A stretch of DNA of 58,154 bases from a bacterium (GTDB taxonomy: Bacteria > Bacillota > Clostridia > Lachnospirales > Lachnospiraceae): NCBI GenBank assembly GCA_023666335.1, contig JAMPCE010000014.1, forward strand, positions 1 to 58,154, written 5' to 3'. The stretch's first letter is position 1. The number at the start of each line of letters is the position of its first letter. Of this stretch, positions 37,127 through 45,592 are shown piece by piece. The notes beneath the pieces are model-generated. The model was not told the origin of the DNA. It ran no database searches and worked only from the letters and a program-made list of their open reading frames with translations. Made by a program: the position numbers and the translations under genes.

Positions 37127-40100
37127 TCAGATTCCCCGGAACGTAAAGCAAAACGTCATCTTCCCGCTCACATCCAGATGATACTCGGGATGCACCGGCG
37201 CGCCCCAGCTGTCGTCGCCGCCGACGCCCATCTGTCCGAGGGCTGCCCGCACGACAGTGTAGTGGACGGGCGGAAGTTCATAGGGGTGTTTTGCGTTCTC
37301 GATCTCATGCGGCGTGTAAGGCAGCGCCGAAAAAGACAGCTCTTCCCCTGTAAAGAGAAGTCCTCTGCCCCGTCTGTCCGTCACTTTCGCGAAACGTACC
37401 TTTGTCTTATTGCCGCACTCCTGCGGCACGATGTAAGCTGCCATGTTGTCCGCGACCCTGTTTCGGTAAATGCCGAGCTTTGCGCCCCGTTCTCTGTCCG
37501 CATAAGTCTCCTCCGGACCGTTTCCATACCATTCCAGCCGATCGTAATCCGCATTCAGCTTGAACAGCACGCCAAATTCCGGCATATCCGAAAGCCCCTC
37601 CACGGGGTCGTAAGAGAGCGTAGTCACTATGCGCCCGTCGCCGTAAACCTGATACTGCAACTCACAGAATGCGGCAGGCGTCGTCTGTAAATTGTAACGA
37701 TACGTTACGCTGACGTGATCTTCCTCTTCCCTGACGCGCGGATTTTCCCCGACGCCTTTGCAGGTCGCGTAGAGACTTGCCAGTTTCCACTGTCCCTGCC
37801 GTCCCGCCATGTTGTTGCCCTCGTCGTTGTCGGTCGGCGCGCGCCAGAAATTCGGCTTAGGAACCGCTTCGATCATTTCTTTCCCCGCATAGCGGTAAGA
37901 TACAAGTCCCCCCGCCGCATCCGAAAAGAGCACATCAAAGTCCTCGCCTCTGACGCCGATATTGTCATTGCCGCGTATGACTGTGAAAGGCTTTTTCCCG
38001 TCCTCCGCTTCCGCGGGAATCTGCGCAGCCACCGCCTGCCCGAAAGCTATTTCATGTCCCGCCTTTGCCCAAAGCGTATCTTCTTTTAATAAGAAAGAGA
38101 TCGTCACCACATACTCTCCCGGTTCCGCCGGAATCTCGAAAGGCAGCGGATAAGCGCGCGTTTCACCCGGCGCCACGCTAACTCCCTCCACTTCCTTTTT
38201 TCCGACCGGCACGCCGTCTTTCAAAAGTTCCGCCATGCAGCGGAATCTGTCCGTGGCTATAAAAAGGTTTTTGTTCCACACCGTAAAGCCGTCTTTTTCC
38301 ACCGCCACCGCGATATTCTGATAATTGTATTTCACCGCCTGCATCTTGGGCGAAGCTTCCCGCTCGCCGCCGTACGCGATGCCGTTTCCGCTGAAATTAT
38401 AGTCCGTGGGACGCTCCCCGAAATCGCCGCCGTACGCCTGAAACCACTTCCCGTAGCGGTCCTTTTTATAGATCGTCTGGTCGATGTAATCCCAGATAAA
38501 GCCGCCCTGATAACCGGAATTTTCACGGTCCGCCAGCTCCGTATACTTGTGCATCGCGCCGCAGGAATTGCCCATAGCGTGCGTATATTCGCAGCAGATA
38601 AATGGCTTTGCGCCGTCCTTTTCCAGATATTCCTCGATATCCGCCGCCGTTGCGTACATACGGCTCTCCATATCAGAAGAATCGTTATAACGCCTATCAT
38701 TGAAGACGCCCTCGTAGTGCACCAGTCTGGTGTCATCCAGTTTGCGGAACAGTTCCGACATCTCGTAGATGGTCTCCCCGCCGTAGGACTCATTTCCCAC
38801 CGACCAGATCAGCACCGCCGGATGGTTTTTGTCCCGCTGGAAGCAGGAGGTGATGCGGTCGTACATCATTTCCTTCCACTCAGGCTTATCGTTCGGCACG
38901 ACGAAAGACATATCTTTTCTGCCCTTGAGATAAGCCGACCAGCTTCCGTGCGATTCCATATTGTTTTCCGCGATCAGGTAAAGCCCGTAGCGGTCGCAGA
39001 GCTCGTAAAGCTTTTCCTTGTTCGGATAATGGCTGGTGCGGATCGCGTTGATGTTGTTGCGCTTCATGGTCACGATATCTTTCAGCAGTTCCTCATCGGA
39101 GACAGCCCTGCCGGAAACGGAACTGAAATCGTGGCGGTTTGTTCCTTTGAAGACGATTCGTCTTCCGTTTAAGAGCATCCGCCTGTCCTTCAATTCAAAT
39201 TTGCGGAAGCCGACCACCTGGGAGAGATACTCTACCGTCTCCTCCCCCTCCAGACAGGAGATCGTAAGCTCATACAGATAAGGCTCCTCCGCGCTCCAAA
39301 GTTTCGGCACCTCCACAGGCTCCTCAAAAGCGATCTCCTCCGCCGCAGGAACTTCTTTCTCAAAAATTGTCGTCTCCCCATCCCGCAGACGGAAACGGCA
39401 CACGCCGCTGCCCGATACTTTGGCGCGGACGGAAAGTCTCGCCTTGGTGAGATCGTCCCCCGCAAAGAGGGTCTTGACCGTCATATCTTCCACATGGATA
39501 CGCGGAACCGCATAAAAATATACGCTCCGATAAATACCGGAAAAGCGGTAAAAATCCTGATCTTCGCACCAGCTCGACGACGTCCACTTATAGACCTGTA
39601 CCGCCAGTTTATTTTCTCCGTCCTTTAAGTAAGGCGTCAGATCAAACTCGGAAGGGGTGAAGCTGTCCTCGCTGTAACCCACATAAGCGCCGTTGCACCA
39701 GAGCGCCATACCGCTCTCTGCGCCCTCAAAGACAATGCGGATCTTCTGCCCGCGCATACTTTCCGGAACCTCAAAATATTTCACATAGCTTGCCACGGGA
39801 TTAAACCGCTCCGGAATCTCACCGGGAACAAGTTCTTCTCTGCCATCCCACGGATACTGCGTGTTTGCATACTGCGGGATGTCGTACCCCTCCATCTGAA
39901 TGTGCGCCGGCACGCGGATATCCGCCCAGGGCCTGCAATCGTAGGTCTCTTTCTCAAAGCCCCTGATGGCGGAGTCTGCATTCACCGCATAGGAGAATTT
40001 CCAGACGCCGTCCAGAGATCTGCGCAGGGAGCTTACGCCCCGCACCGCTTCCGCCTCATTTGCATAAGGTGTAAACGCTGCGTGCGCAGGCAGGACATTT

Positions 40101-40150
40101 TCTTTGAAAAACTGCGGGTCCTTTACCTTATTATAATGAAATTCAGCCAT
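37127..40150 (-). CDS. Beta-galactosidase, GH2 family (LacZ-like)
   Basis: This 1007-residue protein is the full length of LacZ-type enzymes, without a signal peptide. It splits beta-galactosides such as lactose. The acid/base glutamate lies in WSVGNESYGG (about 453) and the nucleophile in CCEYTHAMGNS (about 521). N-terminal sugar-binding and jelly-roll domains (RSLDGVWKFSYA, GREELVPGEIPERFNP) and a C-terminal small-chain domain (YGNGPEETYADR) are present. ATG 40150 has GAGG 9 bases upstream; nine upstream codons are leader. It has its own promoter and no repressor gene alongside. Confidence 0.96.
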   Translation of the reverse strand: MAEFHYNKVKDPQFFKENVLPAHAAFTPYANEAEAVRGVSSLRRSLDGVWKFSYAVNADSAIRGFEKETYDCRPWADIRVPAHIQMEGYDIPQYANTQYPWDGREELVPGEIPERFNPVASYVKYFEVPESMRGQKIRIVFEGAESGMALWCNGAYVGYSEDSFTPSEFDLTPYLKDGENKLAVQVYKWTSSSWCEDQDFYRFSGIYRSVYFYAVPRIHVEDMTVKTLFAGDDLTKARLSVRAKVSGSGVCRFRLRDGETTIFEKEVPAAEEIAFEEPVEVPKLWSAEEPYLYELTISCLEGEETVEYLSQVVGFRKFELKDRRMLLNGRRIVFKGTNRHDFSSVSGRAVSDEELLKDIVTMKRNNINAIRTSHYPNKEKLYELCDRYGLYLIAENNMESHGSWSAYLKGRKDMSFVVPNDKPEWKEMMYDRITSCFQRDKNHPAVLIWSVGNESYGGETIYEMSELFRKLDDTRLVHYEGVFNDRRYNDSSDMESRMYATAADIEEYLEKDGAKPFICCEYTHAMGNSCGAMHKYTELADRENSGYQGGFIWDYIDQTIYKKDRYGKWFQAYGGDFGERPTDYNFSGNGIAYGGEREASPKMQAVKYNYQNIAVAVEKDGFTVWNKNLFIATDRFRCMAELLKDGVPVGKKEVEGVSVAPGETRAYPLPFEIPAEPGEYVVTISFLLKEDTLWAKAGHEIAFGQAVAAQIPAEAEDGKKPFTVIRGNDNIGVRGEDFDVLFSDAAGGLVSYRYAGKEMIEAVPKPNFWRAPTDNDEGNNMAGRQGQWKLASLYATCKGVGENPRVREEEDHVSVTYRYNLQTTPAAFCELQYQVYGDGRIVTTLSYDPVEGLSDMPEFGVLFKLNADYDRLEWYGNGPEETYADRERGAKLGIYRNRVADNMAAYIVPQECGNKTKVRFAKVTDRRGRGLLFTGEELSFSALPYTPHEIENAKHPYELPPVHYTVVRAALGQMGVGGDDSWGAPVHPEYHLDVSGKMTFCFTFRGI

Positions 40151-40188
40151 ATTACGACACCTCTCCCTTTCTCGCAATCATTTCAATC

Positions 40189-40217
40189 ATTGTACCGCAA
40201 ATACTGCGATTATGCAA
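40189..40217 (-). promoter_or_regulatory. Promoter of the beta-galactosidase gene
   Basis: TTGCAT (40212-40217), 17 bases and TACAAT (40189-40194) on the minus strand, 38 bases before the ATG. Confidence 0.7.
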
Positions 40218-40251
40218 GAAATCGCCGCTGCCGCAATTTCCTAATGATACA

Positions 40252-40287
40252 GCGAAATCCCCGGCAATAAAACGCCGGGGACTTCGC
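40252..40287. terminator. Strong hairpin behind the Amt-PII gene
   Basis: GCGAA-AT-CCCCGGC and GCCGGGG-AC-TTCGC form a 12-pair stem with one internal mismatch pair around AATAAAAC. The T-run is poor on both strands, so termination is plausible but not certain. Confidence 0.5.
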
Positions 40288-40326
40288 CGTGAGTAATGTA
40301 TAAGATTAAGGGATATAGATGTAAGC

Positions 40327-42093
40327 TTATTCAACGTCCTGCAAAGCCGCGAAATCCTCTTCGCCCGTGCGGACTTTTACGACTTTATCCACATTGTAGA
40401 CGAAAATCTTGCCATCTCCGATATGACCTGTATAGAGCGCTTTCTTGGCTGCCTCCACCACCGTATCCACGGGGATCTTGCTGACCACCACTTCCACCTT
40501 GACTTTCGGCAGGAGGGTCGCATCCATCTCAACGCCGCGGTACTTCTCGCCCGCGCCTTTCTGAATGCCGCAGCCCATGACCTGCGTTACCGTCATGCCG
40601 GTCACGCCCAGATCGTTCATAGCCTTGCGCAGCTTGTCGTAACGGGACAGTTTCGCGATGATCGACACCTTATACATACCGGTAGCGGAAGCCATCGGCA
40701 CCTGCGCCACTTTCACCGCCGCATCTTTCTGTACCTGAGAAGCCGCCTCGTAATCTTCCACACCCAAACTGGTGTTCTCGTTCACGTCCATCACCATCGC
40801 ACCGGATACATCCATGATGCTGAAACCGGAATACGCGGAAGCCAGACCGTGCTCGGTCGTGTCCAGACCGACGATCTCCTCCTCCTGAGAAGCGCGCAGA
40901 CCCACCGTCGCCTTGATGACAAGGAAGACGATCGTGATCGTCACAAGCGTCCATGCCGCTACTGCCGCAAAACCGATCAACTGCAATCCCAACAACTTGA
41001 AACCGCCGCCGTAAAACAGACCGGTCAGTTTCGTGCCCGCCGCATCCGCGATCGAATAGCCCGGCGCGGTGTCCGTCGCAAACAACCCTACCGCGATCGT
41101 ACCCCAGATACCGTTCATCATATGTACCGCCACAGCGCCAACGGGATCGTCGATCCGCAGCTTGTAATCCAAAAGCCAGACGCCAAACACCACCAGAAGA
41201 CCCGCGACCGCTCCGATCACGATCGAGCCGAACGCATCCGCCACATCGCAGGGTGCGGTAATCGCCACCAGACCCGCCAGAGAAGCGTTCAGGCACATGG
41301 AAACATCGGGCTTGCCGTACTTGACCCAGGTAAAGATCATACACACTACCGTCGCCACCGCCGGAGCAATCGTCGTCGTCACAAAGATGGAACCCAGCTG
41401 CTCCACGCTGGTCGCCGCCGCACCGTTAAAGCCGTACCAGCCAAGCCACAGGATAAACACGCCCAACGCGCCCAGCGGAAGGCTGTGTCCCGGAAAGGCG
41501 TTGACTTTTGTGACTTTGCCGTCCTTATCCGTTGTGAACTTACCGATACGGGGCCCTAAGATCTTCGCGCCCACCAGCGCGGAGATGCCGCCTACCATGT
41601 GGATCGCGCAGGAGCCCGCGAAATCGTGGAATCCCATCTGCGCAAGCCAGCCGCCGCCCCAGATCCAGTGCGCCTCGATCGGATAGATCAGCGCCGAAAT
41701 AATGCCGGAGTAAATGCAGTAGCTCAAAAACTTTGTGCGCTCTGCCATCGCGCCGGAAACGATCGTCGCCGTGGTCGCACAGAACACCAGGTTAAAGACG
41801 AAATTCGACCAGTCAAAACTCTCGTAAGCCGTAAAGATATCAAATCCCGGCTTACCGATCAGCCCCATCAGGTCTTCGCCCAAAAGAAAGCTGAAACCGA
41901 TCAGAATGAACATCACCGTGCCGATACAGAAATCCATCAGGTTCTTCATGATGATGTTGCCCGCGTTCTTCGCCCTCGTGAAACCCGTCTCCACCATCGC
42001 AAAGCCCGCCTGCATCCAGAACACCAGCGCCGCGCCGATCAGGAACCAGACGCCGAAGATCTGTCCGTTTAGTACCTCCATAATCTCTTCCAT
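40327..42093 (-). CDS. Ammonium transporter fused to a PII signal domain
   Basis: This 588-residue protein is an Amt/MEP channel (about 1-410, eleven membrane helices; CAIHMVGGISALVGA and the GGGWLAQMGFHDFAGS pore region are typical). A linker of about 60 residues and a complete PII (GlnB) domain from 473 to the end follow. PII landmarks are LGVTGMTVTQVMGCGIQKGA, the T-loop with KYRGVEMDATLLPKVK, and the B-loop TGHIGDGKIF with RTGEED. The T-loop position equal to Tyr-51 is Met, so uridylylation is not possible. The PII part probably gates the pore in response to 2-oxoglutarate and ATP/ADP. ATG 42093 has GAGGAGG 8 bases upstream. Confidence 0.93.
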   Translation of the reverse strand: MEEIMEVLNGQIFGVWFLIGAALVFWMQAGFAMVETGFTRAKNAGNIIMKNLMDFCIGTVMFILIGFSFLLGEDLMGLIGKPGFDIFTAYESFDWSNFVFNLVFCATTATIVSGAMAERTKFLSYCIYSGIISALIYPIEAHWIWGGGWLAQMGFHDFAGSCAIHMVGGISALVGAKILGPRIGKFTTDKDGKVTKVNAFPGHSLPLGALGVFILWLGWYGFNGAAATSVEQLGSIFVTTTIAPAVATVVCMIFTWVKYGKPDVSMCLNASLAGLVAITAPCDVADAFGSIVIGAVAGLLVVFGVWLLDYKLRIDDPVGAVAVHMMNGIWGTIAVGLFATDTAPGYSIADAAGTKLTGLFYGGGFKLLGLQLIGFAAVAAWTLVTITIVFLVIKATVGLRASQEEEIVGLDTTEHGLASAYSGFSIMDVSGAMVMDVNENTSLGVEDYEAASQVQKDAAVKVAQVPMASATGMYKVSIIAKLSRYDKLRKAMNDLGVTGMTVTQVMGCGIQKGAGEKYRGVEMDATLLPKVKVEVVVSKIPVDTVVEAAKKALYTGHIGDGKIFVYNVDKVVKVRTGEEDFAALQDVE

Positions 42094-42105
42094 AATAGTT
42101 TCCTC

Positions 42106-42157
42106 CTCATGAAAAGAGGCGCCTTGAGTTTCCTCAAAGCGCCTTTGCTTTTATGAG
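42106..42157 (-). promoter_or_regulatory. Leader hairpin of the Amt-PII gene
   Basis: On the minus strand the leader from about +1 folds into one long hairpin. CTCAT-AAAAG pairs with CTTTT-ATGAG at the base, and AGGCGCTTTGAG pairs with CTCAAGGCGCCT under a GAAA loop. Its base reaches into the GAGGAGG ribosome site, and TCTTTT follows the upper stem, so it could act as attenuator or translation switch. Confidence 0.6.
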
Positions 42158-42161
42158 TAGG

Positions 42162-42190
42162 ATTGTAGCACCATCCTTATGGTGTGTCAA
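42162..42190 (-). promoter_or_regulatory. Promoter of the Amt-PII gene
   Basis: Perfect TTGACA (42185-42190), 17 bases and TACAAT (42162-42167) on the minus strand. Confidence 0.85.
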
Positions 42191-42232
42191 GCAACTTTTG
42201 TATGTTTGTATACAATTATGCAATTTCCTGCC

Positions 42233-43198
42233 CTAATCGTCTGTTTTTCCGTCATTTTTTTCAACCTTTTCATTCCGCTTCCCGACATTGATCTGCGCAA
42301 ACAGCACCGCCCCGAAGAGCAGCGCGCATCCGAAGATCTCCCTGCCGCTCATGTGTTCCCGCAGGAGCAGCGCGCCCGCGAGCGCCGAAAATACGGATTC
42401 CAGACTCATCAGAAGAGACGCCACCGTGGGATTTAATCCGTTCTGCCCCACGATCTGCAAGGTGTAGGCGACGCCGCAGGAGAGTACGCCCGCATAGAGG
42501 ATCGCGATCCACGCATCAAGACTTCCCAGCGTTTCAAGCCACTCCGCCAGCCCTGCCTGCCGCAGTTCAATCAAAAGCATCGGCACAAGCCCCAGGATCC
42601 CGCAGGTCAGAAATTGCAGACATGCCATGCGCACGCCGTCCACCAGCGGCGAAAAATGATCCACCAGCATGATCTGCACCGAGAAGCAGACCGCGCACAA
42701 AAGGACCAGCATATCGCAAAACTGTAGCGAGAATCCGCCCGTCAGGCAGATAAAGTAAAGCCCGAGCACCGCAACGGGCACGCTCACCCAGACATTCCAG
42801 CCGCACTTTCTCCCCAGAAACACACCCAGCACCGGCACGAGCAGAATATAGCAGGCTGTCAAAAATCCGGCTTTGCCCGCCGTGGTGCCGTAATACATGC
42901 CAAGCTGCTGTAAGGTACTTGCCGCAAAGAGCATCACGCCGCAGGAAACGCCGCCCGCGATCAGCGTCTTCCCTTTCTTCATCTCCTCCGTCTTTCCCTC
43001 TCCCGCCACTCTGTCCAGAAACGGGATCACAGGAACGAGCACAGCCGCCCCGATCAGGGAGCGGATACAGTTAAACGTATAAGGTCCCGTAAGCGCCCCG
43101 CCTTTTCGCTGCGCCACAAATGCCACGCCCCAGATCGCGGCAGTCAGGATCATAAGCAGGGAATTGCGGACTTTCAGATCTATCCTTGGTTTTTTCAT
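42233..43198 (-). CDS. EamA/DMT-family transporter
   Basis: This 321-residue protein has ten membrane helices in two EamA repeats. The first starts LLMILTAAIWGVAFVAQRKG. The second is around residues 165-310 and contains LLMSLESVFSALAGALLLRE with the family EP-like glutamate. Members export metabolites or nucleotide sugars; the substrate is unknown here. It lies upstream of and in line with the Amt-PII gene but has its own promoter. ATG 43198 has GGAG 6 bases upstream. Confidence 0.88.
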   Translation of the reverse strand: MKKPRIDLKVRNSLLMILTAAIWGVAFVAQRKGGALTGPYTFNCIRSLIGAAVLVPVIPFLDRVAGEGKTEEMKKGKTLIAGGVSCGVMLFAASTLQQLGMYYGTTAGKAGFLTACYILLVPVLGVFLGRKCGWNVWVSVPVAVLGLYFICLTGGFSLQFCDMLVLLCAVCFSVQIMLVDHFSPLVDGVRMACLQFLTCGILGLVPMLLIELRQAGLAEWLETLGSLDAWIAILYAGVLSCGVAYTLQIVGQNGLNPTVASLLMSLESVFSALAGALLLREHMSGREIFGCALLFGAVLFAQINVGKRNEKVEKNDGKTDD

Positions 43199-43221
43199 GG
43201 TTTTCTCCGTTTCAAGACAAT

Positions 43222-43250
43222 AGTGTAACCCCTGCCGCTCCCTTCGTCAA
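43222..43250 (-). promoter_or_regulatory. Promoter of the EamA gene
   Basis: TTGACG (43245-43250), 17 bases and TACACT (43222-43227) on the minus strand. Confidence 0.7.
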
Positions 43251-43319
43251 GACAGGCTTTCCATTTACTGTCTAATATAGTATAATTATTTCAGTATTTC
43301 ACTAAGGAGTTTTTATCTC

Positions 43320-44069
43320 ATGCTTGCATTTATTGATGAAAGCGGCTATCCGCGTCCTACTGATTCAACCAAAAACCCTGTATTACTCGGCGTCTGTATC
43401 CATGAAAATGATATCAAACCAATCACAAACCAAATTTACAAACTAAAAGACAGCATTTATGGCAAGCAGGATGAAATCAAGTCCACAAAGTTGATTCGGG
43501 AAGCCACTATCCTTAAAAATCGCACAAACAATAAAACCTATGTGGAAAGTATGATAAATATTATCTCCTCCTATGATGCGGCTGTTTTTGCCGTCATTAT
43601 GGAAAAGCCGGATAAACCTGTCATTGTGCCGGAACACCATCTTCCCCGGCAATACTATCTCCTGCTCAAAAAAATAGAATTTTTCTGTAACCATCACCAA
43701 TACGGAAAAGCCATGTTGATATTTGACGAAATACATGAGGATGCCGACAGGAAAATTGCGGAAGCCATCACAGGATTTCTGTTCAAAACAGATTTTGGTC
43801 GTTCCTTTCAACATATTCTCGAAATGCCCTTATTTGTCAGCTCTGCTGTTACTCCTGCGATACAGCTTGCCGACATATTTGCCGGTGTAACAAGGCATTA
43901 TTACGAAAATAATCTCGATCAGAAACCGCCCGAAACAGAATTTCAACAATGGATCTCAACTCTTTTTTCTAAATTGTACAAGCTGACAGAAAACAACCTT
44001 GCTCCCAATCATCATTACATGGAATATGGTTTTCAAAAAATGGGGAAAAATTTTCTGTATCCTGTATAA
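43320..44069 (+). CDS. DUF3800 family protein
   Basis: This 249-residue protein starts MLAFIDESGYPRPT; the FIDESG motif marks the DUF3800 family, which has an RNase H-like or integrase-like fold prediction and is often found with mobile or defence genes. Further acidic residues (MLIFDEIHEDADRK and VTPAIQLADIFAG) fit a metal-dependent nuclease site, but no activity is known. Base composition is clearly more A+T-rich than its neighbours, consistent with acquisition by transfer. It is a lone gene, with AAGGAG 10 bases before ATG 43320. Confidence 0.82.
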   Translation: MLAFIDESGYPRPTDSTKNPVLLGVCIHENDIKPITNQIYKLKDSIYGKQDEIKSTKLIREATILKNRTNNKTYVESMINIISSYDAAVFAVIMEKPDKPVIVPEHHLPRQYYLLLKKIEFFCNHHQYGKAMLIFDEIHEDADRKIAEAITGFLFKTDFGRSFQHILEMPLFVSSAVTPAIQLADIFAGVTRHYYENNLDQKPPETEFQQWISTLFSKLYKLTENNLAPNHHYMEYGFQKMGKNFLYPV

Positions 44070-44077
44070 AATACTAA

Positions 44078-44105
44078 TTGACTCCATACAAATATGGTGT
44101 ATAAT
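44078..44105 (+). promoter_or_regulatory. Orphan promoter ahead of a small-RNA candidate
   Basis: TTGACT (44078-44083), 16 bases and a perfect TATAAT (44100-44105) on the plus strand, just behind the DUF3800 stop. The next plus-strand gene starts more than 900 bases away and a terminator intervenes. Confidence 0.7.
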
Positions 44106-44111
44106 ATTATC

Positions 44112-44205
44112 AGAGTCATATGTCGTTCCGTCCTGGAGCCGCGTAGGACTCGTAATATTTGCCAGAATATCGCACTTGTCAACTGACAGGTGCGATTTCG
44201 TTTTC
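44112..44205 (+). ncRNA. Candidate small RNA of about 90 nt
   Basis: A strong promoter upstream and a terminator at 44171-44205 bound a transcript without a credible reading frame. It can fold into three hairpins: GTCCT/AGGAC (around 44133-44152), ATATT/AATAT, and the terminator stem. It was not recognised as a known RNA family. It could also act as antisense RNA towards the 3' end of the GNAT gene if termination leaks. Confidence 0.5.
44171..44205 (+). terminator. Terminator between DUF3800/small RNA and the GNAT gene
   Basis: CGCACTTGTC (44171-44180) pairs with GACAGGTGCG (44185-44194) with one G-U, loop AACT, then ATTTCGTTTT. Confidence 0.75.
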
Positions 44206-44210
44206 CGCTC

Positions 44211-44930
44211 TCACAGTTCTTTTATCAGCAGTATATGCGCGATTCCGTCCTCCCGCACAGTACGCTCCCGTACAAACCCCAGCTTTTCACACAGCCTGAG
44301 AGACTTCTCATTCCCCGCCCGCACAAGCGCCTGCACGCGCTCCATGAAAAGTTCCTCCCCCGCATAGCCAAGAATCGCCTCACAGACCTCGAAAGCATAG
44401 CCCTTTCCCTGCCAGGGCACACCGATCACAAACCCTAACTCCGGCAGATCGTATCCCTCCCGACGGGTGATCCCCGCCCTGCCGATCACTTCGCCGCTTT
44501 TCTTTTCCAGAACCGTCCACATCCCGTACCCGTAAAAGGCATACCCTTTCTCGATGAGATCCCTGATGCGGGCAGTCTCCTCCTCCCTGTCCGCAGAAAG
44601 TCCTTCCATATAAGCCGTGACGGAACGTTCCGCATAGATCCGGTAAAAACTGTCCACATCCGCAAGGGTCGTCTCTCTAATTTTACAACGTTTTGTTGTG
44701 CATATATCCCAGGGGATCCCTGCCAGCCGCCTGTAAATCGGTTCCAGCGATTCTTTATCCATCTCCTCCAAATGTTCGACTGCCCAGAGCGCCCCGGGGA
44801 AATCCGCGCTTTCGCTGCTTTCATGCAGATACGGCAGGACATAGCTGTCCTGCGCCCGCAGAGCGGCATAGGCTTCTTTTTCATCCGTGATATAGAGGAT
44901 ATCTTTTCCAAAATAAATTTTTTCCAGCAT
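44211..44930 (-). CDS. GNAT-family N-acetyltransferase (RimJ/RimL-like)
   Basis: The 239-residue protein has an unassigned N-terminal part of about 80 residues (MLEKIYFGKDILYITDEKEA). A GNAT domain follows: the acetyl-CoA loop is in GVPWQGKGYAFEVCEA, and the end of the fold is NEKSLRLCEKLGFVRE. It would move acetyl from acetyl-CoA to an amine of unknown identity. ATG 44930 is preferred; the longer frame would begin at TTG 44957 without a ribosome site. The 15-base palindrome ACAACGTTTTGTTGT lies inside it at 44685-44699. Confidence 0.82.
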   Translation of the reverse strand: MLEKIYFGKDILYITDEKEAYAALRAQDSYVLPYLHESSESADFPGALWAVEHLEEMDKESLEPIYRRLAGIPWDICTTKRCKIRETTLADVDSFYRIYAERSVTAYMEGLSADREEETARIRDLIEKGYAFYGYGMWTVLEKKSGEVIGRAGITRREGYDLPELGFVIGVPWQGKGYAFEVCEAILGYAGEELFMERVQALVRAGNEKSLRLCEKLGFVRERTVREDGIAHILLIKEL

Positions 44931-45026
44931 GGACAATCCCGCCGCTTTCTTATACAATAAAGGTATCGGTTCCAGAAAAGCCTGTTGCAGATAGAAAATC
45001 TATTATAATAGAAAGGATAACATATT

Positions 45027-45548
45027 ATGACAAATAATCCCATCGTAACCTTTACCATGACAGACGGCAGCGTGATCAGGGCGGAACTTTATCCCGAGAT
45101 CGCGCCGACTTCCGTCAATAACTTTATCAGCCTGATCAACAAAGGCTTTTATAACGGTCTGATCTTTCACCGCGTCATCAAGGGCTTTATGATCCAGGGC
45201 GGCGATCCCGAAGGCACCGGTATGGGCGGTCCCGGCTACTCGATCAAAGGGGAATTTAAGCAGAACGGCTTTGATAATAACTTAAAGCATACCGCAGGCG
45301 TTCTTTCTATGGCAAGAAGCATGCATCCCGATTCTGCGGGCAGCCAGTTTTTCCTCATGCACAAGGACGCTCCGCATCTGGACGGCGCTTACGCGGCATT
45401 CGGAAAAGTGATCGAGGGAATGGATGTGGTGAACCGCATCGCTGAGACGGCGACCGACTATGAGGACAGACCGTTGGAAGATCAGGTCATGCAGACTGTC
45501 ACCGTCGAGACATTCGGCGTGGAATATCCGGAACCCGAGCGGTGCTGA
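45027..45548 (+). CDS. Peptidyl-prolyl isomerase, cyclophilin type
   Basis: This 173-residue cytoplasmic cyclophilin catalyses cis-trans isomerisation of Xaa-Pro bonds. The active-site blocks FHRVIKGFMIQGGDPEGTG (with catalytic Arg) and GVLSMARSMHPDSAGSQFFLMHKD are complete, and LDGAYAAFGKVIEGMDVV closes the fold. GAAAGGA precedes ATG 45027. The secreted Ig-repeat protein follows 44 bases later on the same strand, and the two may be co-transcribed. Confidence 0.96.
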   Translation: MTNNPIVTFTMTDGSVIRAELYPEIAPTSVNNFISLINKGFYNGLIFHRVIKGFMIQGGDPEGTGMGGPGYSIKGEFKQNGFDNNLKHTAGVLSMARSMHPDSAGSQFFLMHKDAPHLDGAYAAFGKVIEGMDVVNRIAETATDYEDRPLEDQVMQTVTVETFGVEYPEPERC

Positions 45549-45592
45549 TGCATCGCTCTAAAACTCTAATGAACACATTTGAGGAGCAAGCT

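Noticed and set aside
40850..40863. GACCGTGCTCGGTC as a further copy of the dispersed palindrome
   Set aside because: It has a six-base centre instead of seven in the TGAC-N7-GTCA frame and lacks the outer TTGAC context, so I did not count it. TGAC-N6-GTCA sites (for example 25812 and 52323) were excluded for the same reason.
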